Of a stretch of DNA of 36,856 bases, positions 7,278 through 15,800 are shown in pieces; the first letter of the stretch is position 1, and each line of letters opens with the position of its first letter. Source of the stretch: Clostridia bacterium (GTDB lineage Bacteria; Bacillota; Clostridia; Oscillospirales; Acutalibacteraceae); the NCBI GenBank assembly GCA_017410585.1, contig JAFQQM010000024.1, positions 1 to 36,856 of the forward strand, in the 5' to 3' direction. Position numbers and translations under genes: made by a program. Below the pieces are notes generated by a model. That model worked only from the letters and a program-made list of their open reading frames with translations. It searched no databases and had not been told where the DNA came from.

Positions 7278-7306
7278 TTGCTTTTCGCGGACAAAGGTGG
7301 TATACT
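7278..7306 (+). promoter_or_regulatory. Sigma-A promoter of the Mrp-family ATPase gene
   Basis: TTGCTT (7278-7283) and TATACT (7301-7306) are 17 bases apart, about 33 bases before the ATG. Confidence 0.75.
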
Positions 7307-7339
7307 ACTGTTAGACTTTTTAGAAAAGAGGAATGCTTT

Positions 7340-8161
7340 ATGTCTGAATGTACGCACGATTGCAGCAGTTGCTCGCAGAATTGCGGCGAGCGTCAACAGC
7401 CGCAGAGTTTCTTGGAAGCGCCCCATCCCACCACCCACGTCGGCAAGGTCATCGGTGTGGTCAGCGGCAAAGGCGGCGTCGGCAAATCGATGGTCACTTC
7501 GCTGTTGGCGGTGCTGGCTAACCGCGCCGGTTACCGTTCGGCGGTGCTGGATGCGGATATCACCGGCCCTTCCATCCCGAAGGCGTTCGGTCTGCACGTC
7601 AACGCCGAAGGCACCGAGGACGGCATCCTGCCGGTGGTGACCCCCTCCGGCATCAAGACCATGTCCATCAATCTGCTGATGGAAAACGAGACCGACCCCG
7701 TCGTGTGGCGCGGTCCGGTCATTGCGGGCGCGGTCAAGCAGTTCTGGACCGACGTGCTGTGGGGTGACGTGGATTATATGTTTGTGGATATGCCGCCCGG
7801 TACGGGTGACGTTCCGCTGACCGTGTTCCAGTCGTTGCCGCTGGACGGCATCGTTATCGTCACCTCCCCGCAGGAATTGGTCTCGATGATCGTTGCCAAG
7901 GCGGTCAAGATGGCAGAAATGATGAACGTGCCGGTGCTGGGTATCGTGGAGAATATGTCCTATTTCGAGTGCCCCGATTGCGGCAAACGTCACGCCATCT
8001 ACGGCGAGAGCAAACTGGACGACATCGCCGCCGCGCACAACATCCCGTTGGTGGCACGGATGCCGATCGACCCGAAACTCGCGGAGTTAGCGGATGACGG
8101 CGAAATTGAAAACGTCTATGGCGAGTGGCTGGACGCCTTCGCCGCCGAACTGATGAAATAA
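7340..8161 (+). CDS. Mrp/NBP35-type iron-sulfur cluster carrier ATPase
   Basis: The 273-residue cytoplasmic P-loop protein carries the deviant Walker A motif KGGVGKS (44-50), the ADITGPSIP switch segment near 72 and MPPGTGDVPL near 151. A CPDC pair (C211, C214) binds the bridging Fe-S cluster at the dimer interface. It also has four N-terminal cysteines (C4, C8, C11, C15), as in eukaryotic Nbp35 and many clostridial homologues but not E. coli Mrp. This class is thought to deliver Fe-S clusters to apoproteins. It lacks the N-terminal DUF59 domain of ApbC-type Mrp. It is monocistronic, with a strong promoter and terminator. Confidence 0.93.
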   Translation: MSECTHDCSSCSQNCGERQQPQSFLEAPHPTTHVGKVIGVVSGKGGVGKSMVTSLLAVLANRAGYRSAVLDADITGPSIPKAFGLHVNAEGTEDGILPVVTPSGIKTMSINLLMENETDPVVWRGPVIAGAVKQFWTDVLWGDVDYMFVDMPPGTGDVPLTVFQSLPLDGIVIVTSPQELVSMIVAKAVKMAEMMNVPVLGIVENMSYFECPDCGKRHAIYGESKLDDIAAAHNIPLVARMPIDPKLAELADDGEIENVYGEWLDAFAAELMK

Positions 8162-8169
8162 ACAAAAAA

Positions 8170-8202
8170 AGGACCGATGCACCCGCATCGGTCCTTTTTT
8201 TT
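8170..8202 (+). terminator. Intrinsic terminator of the Mrp gene, possibly bidirectional
   Basis: The 11-bp stem is identical to that of the nagB terminator, with loop ACCC, and is followed by eight T and preceded by a run of A. It could also stop the converging minus-strand transcript that ends at 8319. Confidence 0.9.
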
Positions 8203-8211
8203 GTTGTTAAC

Positions 8212-8310
8212 GTAGGGGCGGCAACCGTGGGTTTGATAAAGCCAAAACGTCAATCTTTGTTCGGGCGCCTTCCCCTCTGGGGGGAAGCCTTTGCGGTTGC
8301 CGAAGGTTTC
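8212..8310 (+). repeat. Debris of the multi-hairpin repeat family
   Basis: GTAGGGGCGGCAACC (the usual left flank) is followed by the 18-mer GTTTGATAAAGCCAAAAC (8231-8248), a lone outer-type hairpin CTTCCCC/GGGGAAG (8269-8287) and the usual right tail CTTTGCGGTTGCCGAAGG. The same order 18-mer, hairpin, tail occurs at 33373-33460. Confidence 0.7.
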
Positions 8311-8318
8311 GATATCCC

Positions 8319-9338
8319 TTAAAACGGGATGCTGTAGACGTTGTAGCCGCGCATAAAGTTGCCGAAGATGTACTTGTGGCAGGCGGATTCGTTGAGCACG
8401 TACAGCCGACCGTCCTTGACCGCCAGTTCCTCGGTCATCGGGGCGGCCTTGATATCCTCTTCCAGCGTGGTGCCGTCGAGGTACCACACCGGCACGGTGG
8501 CATCACCGACCGTGATGTTGCCCTGCGCCTCGCCGGACAGCACGTTTTTATGAATATAGATATGAGACGCCGACACGCCGTAAGAGGTGGACAGCGCCAG
8601 TTTACCCTCGGCATTAAACGCAAAGCCTTGCAGTTTCTTGCAGACCGAGATTGCCTTAACGGGCGTCTCCGACGCAATACCCTTGGCGGCGGTCTCGTCG
8701 ATGGTATAGCCGCAGATCAGCGACGGATTTTCGGTGCCGTCCGGTGCGGTCAGATGGTGGCTTTCCTTGGTGGGGTACTTTTCGGGATCTTCAAACTCAC
8801 CCACCCACAGCAAGCCGTCGTACACCGTAACGCAGGCACTGCGCGTTTCGGGATGGAACTTCTCGGTCAGGGTGACCGAGGCGGTCTCCTCTTTCAGCAG
8901 TTCCTCCAGCGACAGCGCCCACACGCAATTATCGCCGGCTTCGATATCGCCGTCGTTGGCAAGCCACACCGTCTGCTCACCCGCCGCGATACCGCCGGTG
9001 TGACCGGTGTAGGCCGAGCCGTCGGCATTCAGCAGTTCCACTTCACGGACGTTTTCGCCGTTGCCGTCGGTGACGTAGATGCAACTGGCGGACTTGCCGT
9101 TGGCCTTGTAGCCGACCTGCAGGAAGATGTCCTTGCCCTCCACGTAGGTAAAGCCCTGCGGGACGTTGCCCGCCATCAGACCGGCGGCGGTGAATTCCTT
9201 CTCCGCGTCGCGGTAGAACGCCGGATACAGCAACGGCTGGATGAGAATACACACGATCAGACCCAGCACCACCAAACTCAGGATGCTCCCCAGCACCCAG
9301 CCGACGATCTTACCGATCAGTTTGAAAATCAATTTCAT
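8319..9338 (-). CDS. Membrane-anchored extracellular protein, probably beta-propeller-like, function unknown
   Basis: The 339-residue reading from the ATG at 9338 (preceded by GGGGG) starts with a long hydrophobic anchor at about 8-35. An approximately 300-residue domain exported to the cell surface follows. Repeated strand-turn segments such as FTYVEGKDIFLQVGY, GEQTVWLANDGDI, YDGLLWVGEFEDP and KDGRLYVLNESACHKY look like blades of a small beta-propeller (my reading, not a database match). A longer frame upstream would overlap the PAP2 gene and is unlikely. It follows the PAP2 phosphatase by 16 bases and ends the rimI-tsaD-PAP2 transcript. No catalytic motif was recognised. Confidence 0.8.
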   Translation of the reverse strand: MKLIFKLIGKIVGWVLGSILSLVVLGLIVCILIQPLLYPAFYRDAEKEFTAAGLMAGNVPQGFTYVEGKDIFLQVGYKANGKSASCIYVTDGNGENVREVELLNADGSAYTGHTGGIAAGEQTVWLANDGDIEAGDNCVWALSLEELLKEETASVTLTEKFHPETRSACVTVYDGLLWVGEFEDPEKYPTKESHHLTAPDGTENPSLICGYTIDETAAKGIASETPVKAISVCKKLQGFAFNAEGKLALSTSYGVSASHIYIHKNVLSGEAQGNITVGDATVPVWYLDGTTLEEDIKAAPMTEELAVKDGRLYVLNESACHKYIFGNFMRGYNVYSIPF

Positions 9339-9354
9339 AAAACTACCCCCTATT

Positions 9355-9882
9355 TTATTGACATAACCAAGGTATGAGCCAAAATCCGATACCGCCAAAC
9401 AGCGCGCCGATGGCGGCACCCGCGACCACGTCGCGGATAAAATGCACCCCGCCGATCACACGGACGGCCGCCAACAGCAGGGTGATCAGCCCGTTAAAAT
9501 AAACCGTCTGCCAGCCAAACACCCACACCGATGCCGCCGTGATGACGGCGGCGGAATAGAGGTGGCGGCTGGGAAAAGACAAACTGGGGCGGTGACGGCC
9601 GAGCATCGGCGTAAACCGATAGACCTCAAACGGACGCGGCGCGGCGATCAACCGGCGCAGTACCGTTACCAGCACGAAGCCGCTGCCGGTGGCGCCGATC
9701 AACAGCACCAGATCACCCCACCGTTTTTTCTTAAACAATTCCAACAGAAGGAGAATGTATACCAGATACATAATGGCGGTTACAATCACGTTTACGGTAC
9801 GCAAAGCGCCTTCGAGGTTTATACCGCGATAGCCACTTTTTGAACGCCAGCGGGAAATGCGCTCGTACAAATTGTCTCCCAT
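9355..9882 (-). CDS. PAP2-family membrane phosphatase
   Basis: The 175-residue integral membrane protein holds the three PAP2 motifs: R76-x6-RP (83-84), PSRH (104-107, with R in place of the common G) and R141-x5-H147-x3-D151. Four to five hydrophobic helices surround them. Such enzymes dephosphorylate lipid phosphates such as undecaprenyl diphosphate or phosphatidic acid at the membrane surface, and which one is not decidable here. The ATG lies three bases after the tsaD stop with a GGGGGTAA ribosome site inside the end of tsaD, so translation is probably coupled. Confidence 0.9.
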   Translation of the reverse strand: MGDNLYERISRWRSKSGYRGINLEGALRTVNVIVTAIMYLVYILLLLELFKKKRWGDLVLLIGATGSGFVLVTVLRRLIAAPRPFEVYRFTPMLGRHRPSLSFPSRHLYSAAVITAASVWVFGWQTVYFNGLITLLLAAVRVIGGVHFIRDVVAGAAIGALFGGIGFWLIPWLCQ

Positions 9883-9885
9883 AAC

Positions 9886-10905
9886 TTACCCCCAAACCAC
9901 CTTGTCGATCGGCATGGTGGGGGCGGCGTTGAGGGAGGAATCCGCGGCGTTGCCGGCGAGATATTCGTAGTAGGCTTGCGCGCCGATCATCGCGGCGTTA
10001 TCGCCGCAAAGGGAGAGCGGCGGCATATACAGTTTCCGTCCGCTCTGTTCGCACAAGGCGGTCATCCGGCGGCGGAGTTCGGCGTTGGCGGATACGCCAC
10101 CCGCCAGCACGACCGTCCGATACCCAAACTCGTCCGCCGCTTTCATCGTGTTGGTGCAGAGCATCTCCACCACACGGTCGCGGAAGGACGCGCACACGTC
10201 GGCGTAATCGAGCGTCTCCCCCACCTGTTCGGCGCGGTGTAACAGGTTGATGACCGCCGTTTTTAGGCCGGAGAAGGAGAAATCGTATTCGCTTCCGTCC
10301 ACGTGCGGGCGGGGAAAATTGTACGCCTTGGGGTTGCCGGTCTCGGCGATCTTATCCAGCGCCACACCGCCCGGATACGGCATACCCATCGCCCGAGCGG
10401 CCTTGTCGAAACATTCGCCGGCGGCATCGTCACGGGTGCGGCCGATGACCCGAAAATCGGTGTAAGAGTCCACCGCCACGATGTGGCTGTGACCGCCCGA
10501 TACCACCAAGCACAAAAACGGCGGTTGCAGGTCTTGGTGCGCCAGATAGTTGGCGGCGATATGTCCGCGCAGGTGATGCACCGGCACCAGCGGCTTGTCC
10601 GCCGCAAACGCCAGCGATTTGGCGTAGTTGACCCCCACCAGCAACGCGCCGATGAGTCCGGGGGCGGCGGTGACCGCCACCGCGTCGATCTCCTGCATCG
10701 TGACCGATGCCTGAGCCAGCGCCTGCTCGGCTACGCCCGATATCCATTCCGCATGGCGGCGGGACGCGATCTCCGGCACCACACCGCCGTACAGCCGCTG
10801 TTCTTCCAGCGAAGAGGCGATGACGCTCGACAGCACCGACCGACCGTCTTCCACGACGGCGGCGGCGGTCTCGTCGCAAGAGGATTCAAATGCCAAAATC
10901 TTCAT
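9886..10905 (-). CDS. tsaD: tRNA N6-adenosine threonylcarbamoyltransferase
   Basis: The 339-residue protein transfers threonylcarbamoyl from TC-AMP to A37 of ANN-decoding tRNAs (t6A), with TsaB and TsaE. It begins MKILAFESSCDETAAAV, the ASKHA nucleotide site. It has the metal histidines H111 and H115 in VPVHHLRGHIAANY, VSGGHSHI near 143 and LCGDNAAMIG near the C terminus. The gene follows rimI by 9 bases. Many Firmicutes place tsaB and tsaE beside these two genes, but neither is present in this window. Confidence 0.96.
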   Translation of the reverse strand: MKILAFESSCDETAAAVVEDGRSVLSSVIASSLEEQRLYGGVVPEIASRRHAEWISGVAEQALAQASVTMQEIDAVAVTAAPGLIGALLVGVNYAKSLAFAADKPLVPVHHLRGHIAANYLAHQDLQPPFLCLVVSGGHSHIVAVDSYTDFRVIGRTRDDAAGECFDKAARAMGMPYPGGVALDKIAETGNPKAYNFPRPHVDGSEYDFSFSGLKTAVINLLHRAEQVGETLDYADVCASFRDRVVEMLCTNTMKAADEFGYRTVVLAGGVSANAELRRRMTALCEQSGRKLYMPPLSLCGDNAAMIGAQAYYEYLAGNAADSSLNAAPTMPIDKVVWG

Positions 10906-10914
10906 AGGTCTTCC

Positions 10915-11355
10915 TCATTTCTGTGTCCACGAATACAGCAGGGCATCCTCGGTCGGGGCGATATAAAACCGCGGACGGCGACCGTCCTGCTCAAACCCAA
11001 AGCGGGTGTATAAGGCGATGGCGGCGGCGTTGGACTCCCGCACTTCCAAACAGAGGCGGGTGACGCCGCGGCGGGTGCATTCCGCCAAGGCGGCGGTCAG
11101 CAGGGCGGCGGCAATCCCTTGGCGGCGGTTGGCGGGAGAGACCGCCACGTTGGTGACGAAACCTTCCCCGACCACGTCGTGGAAACCCATATACCCGACC
11201 GCTTCGCCGTCGATCTCCGCGACCAAAAATACCGCGAGGGGATTTTCCAGTTCTTCCGCAAACCCCGCCGCCGTCCACGGTTGCGAGAAGCAGACCTGCT
11301 CCAGCGCCACCAGCGCGGGGATATGCCTTTTTGCCATCGGGACGATCTGCACCAT
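10915..11355 (-). CDS. rimI: Ribosomal protein S18 alanine N-acetyltransferase (GNAT family)
   Basis: The 146-residue GNAT protein has the acetyl-CoA loop NRRQGIAAALLTAAL (about 76-90, R-x-x-G-I-A) and the RimI-typical C-terminal pattern LEVRESNAAAIALYTRFGFEQDGRR. RimI acetylates the N-terminal alanine of ribosomal protein S18. The assignment to RimI rather than another GNAT rests on tsaD directly downstream, a very common pairing. It is the first gene of a four-gene transcript, with a strong promoter upstream. Confidence 0.88.
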   Translation of the reverse strand: MVQIVPMAKRHIPALVALEQVCFSQPWTAAGFAEELENPLAVFLVAEIDGEAVGYMGFHDVVGEGFVTNVAVSPANRRQGIAAALLTAALAECTRRGVTRLCLEVRESNAAAIALYTRFGFEQDGRRPRFYIAPTEDALLYSWTQK

Positions 11356-11390
11356 CCGTCCGCGCCTCCGTTTCGCCGTAATTTTTCCTT

Positions 11391-11420
11391 ATTATACAAC
11401 AAACCGCCCCCGTCCGTCAA
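11391..11420 (-). promoter_or_regulatory. Sigma-A promoter of the rimI-tsaD-PAP2 transcript
   Basis: On the minus strand TTGACG (11415-11420) and TATAAT (11391-11396) are 18 bases apart, about 35 bases before rimI. Confidence 0.8.
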
Positions 11421-11447
11421 GGGACGCGAGCGGTTTGATCGGTATGA

Positions 11448-11702
11448 TCAATCTTCAAAAGAGGGCTTTTCCATCAAATCGGCCACCGGCACGCCAAGTA
11501 CTTTAGCAATGGCATACAGTTCGATGTCGGTCACCGTGCGAGAATAATCCTCAATGCGGGAAATCGATCCTCGACACACGTAAACCCCCAACAATTCCAA
11601 CCGGTTGGACAGCCACTGCTGACTCATCCGTTGCCGACGGCGATGTTTCCGCACCTGTGCGCCAATCAAATTCATCTTTTCCCCATCAATAATGCGAGCC
11701 AT
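11448..11702 (-). CDS. XRE-family DNA-binding regulator (HTH)
   Basis: This 84-residue protein is almost entirely one helix-turn-helix domain (about residues 11-77, with VRKHRRRQRMSQQWLSNRLE, SISRIEDYSRTVTDIELYAIAKVLGV). It has no sensing domain, as in small repressors. The start at 11702 has GGAGGG six bases upstream; an internal ATG at residue 10 is an alternative. Two copies of a palindrome lie in the gap to the divergent lipoprotein gene, one overlapping that gene's -35 box. The simplest reading is that this protein represses the lipoprotein gene and itself, but which protein binds there is inference. Confidence 0.87.
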   Translation of the reverse strand: MARIIDGEKMNLIGAQVRKHRRRQRMSQQWLSNRLELLGVYVCRGSISRIEDYSRTVTDIELYAIAKVLGVPVADLMEKPSFED

Positions 11703-11720
11703 CTTCCGCCCTCCTCATTA

Positions 11721-11745
11721 ACTTTGTCTTGACATAGGACAAAAC
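11721..11745. promoter_or_regulatory. Operator 1 (imperfect palindrome over the -35 box)
   Basis: ACTTTGTC and ATAGGACAAAA arms match the perfect palindrome at 11770-11794 over most positions. The site spans the TTGACA of the lipoprotein promoter, so a bound protein would block RNA polymerase. Confidence 0.75.
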
Positions 11746-11757
11746 CAATTGTATAAT
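11729..11757 (+). promoter_or_regulatory. Consensus sigma-A promoter of the lipoprotein gene
   Basis: TTGACA (11729-11734) and TATAAT (11752-11757) are both perfect and 17 bases apart. A promoter this strong usually needs repression, which fits the two operators around it. Confidence 0.88.
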
Positions 11758-11769
11758 GTGTTTGATAAA

Positions 11770-11794
11770 ACTTTGTCCTATCATAGGACAAAGT
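11770..11794. promoter_or_regulatory. Operator 2 (perfect 25-bp palindrome)
   Basis: Arms ACTTTGTCCTAT and ATAGGACAAAGT flank a single C. It lies just downstream of the expected transcription start of the lipoprotein gene. Its centre is 49 bp from that of operator 1. Confidence 0.85.
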
Positions 11795-11828
11795 CTATGT
11801 TCGTACACGTTATAGGAGGGATTTTGTA

Positions 11829-12791
11829 ATGAAAAGATGCTTTGTTATGGTTATGTGTTTGCTGTTGATGGCCGGATTTTTGGCGGGGTGCGCAAAGGAA
11901 ACCTTTGTCTGGAATGATATTTTACTTTCCGAAAACCTTCCCACGCCTTTTACCGACGAAGGCTCGGTACACTCCGAATCCGGCGATTCGCTTTGGATGG
12001 AATTGCACGGAGTTGACTCTTCGGAGTTTAAGCAATACGTGGATCAATGTAAAGAATACGGCTACACCGTTGATGCCGTTCAGTCCGGCTTGTCTTTTGA
12101 TGCTTATAACCAAGACGGCTATAAACTAAAATTGTATTTCTCCGAATCATTAAAAGAACTCTCTATTAGTTTGGATTCCCCAATGGAGACCGTTGCTCTG
12201 GATTGGCCGTTCCACGACCTATGTCAACTTCTTCCCGAGCCGGCAAGTAAACAAGGAATGATTAAATGGGAATACGAAAATAAATTTCTTGTGTACATCG
12301 CCAATTTGAACAAGGACGCCTTTACAGCTTATGCGGACGCCTGCGCTAATGCCGGATTTGATGTGGATTATTCTAAAGGTGATATGTATTATCGTGCCCA
12401 AAATGAGGAAGGATATCGCCTTTCTCTTTCGTATGAAGGATTCAACACGGTTTCCGTTGAACTTTCTTCACCTGCAACCGGAACCAGCAGCACAGCGGCA
12501 ACCACAACTACAACAAACAATAGCACCGATATGCGCTCGGATTTCAAAAAGGCAATGGACGAATATGAGGAATTTATTGATGAATATATCAATTTTATGA
12601 ATCGTTATACGGCATCCGGCGGCGCCGATTTGTCGCTGATTACTGCTTATGCCGATTATGTCACCGAATATGCAGAAATGGTAGACGCTTTTGAAAAGTG
12701 GGAAAATGAAGATTTAAGCGATATCGAAGTCGCCTACTATTTGGACGTGCAAACACGCGTCTCAAAAAAGTTATTGGAGGCCGCACTGTAA
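11829..12791 (+). CDS. Duplicated-domain lipoprotein with DUF6591-like C terminus
   Basis: The 320-residue protein has a type II signal peptide with lipobox LAGC (C21), so it is anchored to the outer face of the membrane. Residues about 27-116 and 122-212 are tandem copies of one domain. Each runs from an LP-rich start through an ELHGVD / YIANLN strand, a helix ending in YG or AG, and a final SISLDSP / SVELSSP. A Thr/Ser linker (214-230) leads to a helical C-terminal domain of the DUF6591 kind (DFKKAMDEYEEFIDEYINFM). Function is unknown. Base composition is lower in GC than the neighbours, as is the regulator gene beside it, which hints at acquisition as a pair. Confidence 0.88.
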   Translation: MKRCFVMVMCLLLMAGFLAGCAKETFVWNDILLSENLPTPFTDEGSVHSESGDSLWMELHGVDSSEFKQYVDQCKEYGYTVDAVQSGLSFDAYNQDGYKLKLYFSESLKELSISLDSPMETVALDWPFHDLCQLLPEPASKQGMIKWEYENKFLVYIANLNKDAFTAYADACANAGFDVDYSKGDMYYRAQNEEGYRLSLSYEGFNTVSVELSSPATGTSSTAATTTTTNNSTDMRSDFKKAMDEYEEFIDEYINFMNRYTASGGADLSLITAYADYVTEYAEMVDAFEKWENEDLSDIEVAYYLDVQTRVSKKLLEAAL

Positions 12792-12793
12792 AC

Positions 12794-12824
12794 AAAAAGA
12801 CCCGCACGGTGTGCGGGTCTTTTT
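12794..12824. terminator. Bidirectional terminator between the lipoprotein gene and purL
   Basis: A 14-bp perfect stem containing GACCCGCAC, three-base loop, with A runs on the left and T runs on the right. It serves both converging transcripts (lipoprotein on plus, purine operon on minus). Confidence 0.92.
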
Positions 12825-12839
12825 GTTTGTTTCTAATCA

Positions 12840-15800
12840 TCAGATCTTAAAGTAGTCTACGGCGCCTTCGAAGATGGGTTGCCATTTGTTGCCGTCGACG
12901 TTCTTATACAGCGCGTCGCCGCGGCGTTCGCTGTGTCCCATCTTACCGAACACGCGGCCGTCCGGCGAGGTGATACCCTCGATCGCCGCCACCGAGGTGT
13001 TCGGGTTAAAGCGGATATCCTGCGTCGGGTTGCCTTCGGCGTCCACGTACTGGGTGGCGATCTGTCCGTTGTTGGCCAGTTCTGCCAGCAAGGTCGGGGA
13101 TACCACGAAGCGGCCTTCACCGTGGGAGATGGCGATGGTATGCTGTTCACCGACGCGGCAACGGGACAGCCACGGGGATTTATTGGACGCCACGCGGGTA
13201 TTGACCAGCATCGACTGGTGGCGGCCGATGGTGTTGAAAGTAAGGGTCGGGCAGGTATCGTCCATCTCGCGGATCTCACCGTACGGCACCAGACCGAGTT
13301 TGACCAGCGCTTGGAAACCGTTGCAGATACCGCACATCAGGCCGTCGCGGTTTTTCAAGAGATCCATCACCGCTTCGGTCATCTGCGGGTTACGGAAGAA
13401 GGCGGTGATGAATTTGCCCGAGCCGTCCGGCTCGTCACCGCCCGAGAAACCGCCCGGAATGGCAATGATCTGGCTTTCGCGGATACGGCGGACCGCTTCG
13501 GCAATGGATTCTTCCACCGTCGCGGCGGACAGATTTTTCAGCACCAAAATATCCGCCTCGGCGCCCGCCGCCTCATACGCACGGGCGGTATCGTACTCGC
13601 AGTTGGTACCGGGGAACACCGGAATAAACACCTTCGGGTGGGCGATCTGCAACTTGGGTGCCACCCGCTCGGTCACCTCGTAGGTATAGGCCGGAATGCT
13701 CTCCCCTGCCTTGACCGTGCGGTACGGGAACACCGGCTCGAGTTTCTGCTCGTACGCCTCTTGCAACGCCGCCAGATCGGCTTCGCCGTGCTTATCGACC
13801 AGTTTGTATTCCGGCAGAGTAGTTCCCAAAACCTCCCCCACCGGCTCGGTATCGTCCGCCATTTCCAGCACGAAACTGCCGTAGGCGTAGGCGGTCAGAT
13901 CGGTCTCGCCCGCAAACGCAAAGCCGAGACGATTACCGAGACACATCTTAAACACCGCTTCACCGATACCACCCAGCGACGGGGTGTAGACGGCGGTGAC
14001 CTTCTTTTCGCGGATGAGGGTCTGCACCGTATCAAACACCGCCAGCAGGCTTTCCGGTTGCGGCAGTTTCTGCTCGGTCATCTGCGGACGGAGCAGGCAG
14101 ACGGCAGAGCCGGCTTTTTTGAATTCCGGCGAGATAATGGCGGACGTTTCGGACGGGCTGATGCAGAAACTGACCAACGTCGGTGGGACGTCCAGCGTCT
14201 CAAAACTGCCGGACATGGAGTCTTTGCCGCCGATGGAAGCAATCTTCAAGTCGGCTTGTGCGTCCAACGCGCCCAGCAACGACGCAAACGGTTTGCCCCA
14301 ACGGGTGGGATCGTTGCGGAGGCGTTCAAAATATTCCTGATAGGTGTAGTAGGCGCGTTTATAGTCGCCGCCGGCCGCCACCAGACGGGCGGTGGATTCC
14401 ACCACCGCGAGATACGCGCCGTGGTAGGGGGAGTTTTCGGCAATAAACGGGTTGTAACCGTACGCCATCACCGAGCAGGTAGTGGTCTCACCGCCCAGTA
14501 CCGGCAGTTTGGCAACCATCGCCTGCGCCGGTGTCAGTTGGGTCTTGCCGCCGTACGGCATCAGCACCGTGCCGGCGCCGATGGTGGAGTCGAAACGTTC
14601 CACCAACCCCTTCTGCGAGCAGACGTTGAGGTCGCTTACCACCGCTTGCATCCCGACCGCATCGGTGGGGGCAAAGTGGCGGTCACACAGCGTCGGGGCG
14701 GTCACCTTGACGGTGGTGTGCTTCTCGGCGCCGTTGGAATTTAAAAATTCACGGGAGAGGTCGACGATGCGGTTGCCGTTCCAGTTCATCCGCAGGCGCG
14801 GCTCGGCCTGCACCACCGCGACCTTGGTCGCTTCGAGGTTTTCGGCGTTAGCCAAGGCGATAAAGCGGTCGGCGTCCTTCGCTTCCACCACCACCGCCAT
14901 CCGCTCCTGCGATTCGGAGATAGCCAGTTCGGTGCCGTCTAAACCGTCGTATTTCTTCGGGACAGCATTTAGGTCGATTTCCAGACCGTCCGCCAGTTCG
15001 CCGATGGCGACCGACACACCGCCGGCACCGAAATCGTTGCAACGGCGGATGAGACGGGTGACTTCTTTATTGCGGAACAGGCGTTGCAGTTTGCGTTCTT
15101 CGGGGGCGTTGCCCTTCTGCACCTCTGCGCCGCAGGTCTCCAGCGACGAGAGGGTATGGGATTTGGAACTGCCGGTGGCGCCGCCGCAACCGTCACGGCC
15201 GGTGCGTCCGCCCAGCAGAATGACCACGTCGCCCGCCTCCGGAACGTCGCGGCGGACGTGATGTTCCGGCACGGCACCGACCACCGCGCCGATCTCCATC
15301 CGTTTGGCGGCGTAGCCGGGGTGATAGATCTCGTTGACGTGACCGGTCGCCAGACCGATCTGGTTACCGTAGGAAGAATAGCCCTGTGCGGCGGTGGTAA
15401 CCAGCGTCGATTGCGGCAGTTTGCCGGACATGGTCTGTTCCACCGGCAACAGCGGATCGGCCGCGCCGGTGACGCGCATCGCCTGATATACGTAGCCGCG
15501 GTTGGCCAGCGGATCGCGGATAGCACCGCCGATGCAGGTGGCCGCGCCGCCGAACGGTTCGATCTCGGTGGGATGGTTGTGGGTCTCATTTTTAAACAGC
15601 AACAGCCAGTCTTCCTGCGTACCATTCACGTCCACGGGAATGCGGATGGAGCAGGCGTTGATCTCGTCCGATTCGTCGAGATTTTTCAGGTAGCCTTGCT
15701 TTTTGAGATGTTTGGCACCGATGCACGCGATATCCATCAGGGTCATCGGCTTGTCCGACCGACCGGCATACAGCGTTTCGCGCATCGCCACGTAGCGGTC

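Noticed and set aside
9339-9419. Longer start for the membrane-anchored protein
   Set aside because: It would overlap the PAP2 gene, place a hydrophilic stretch before the anchor, and ignore the GGGGG site next to the ATG at 9338.
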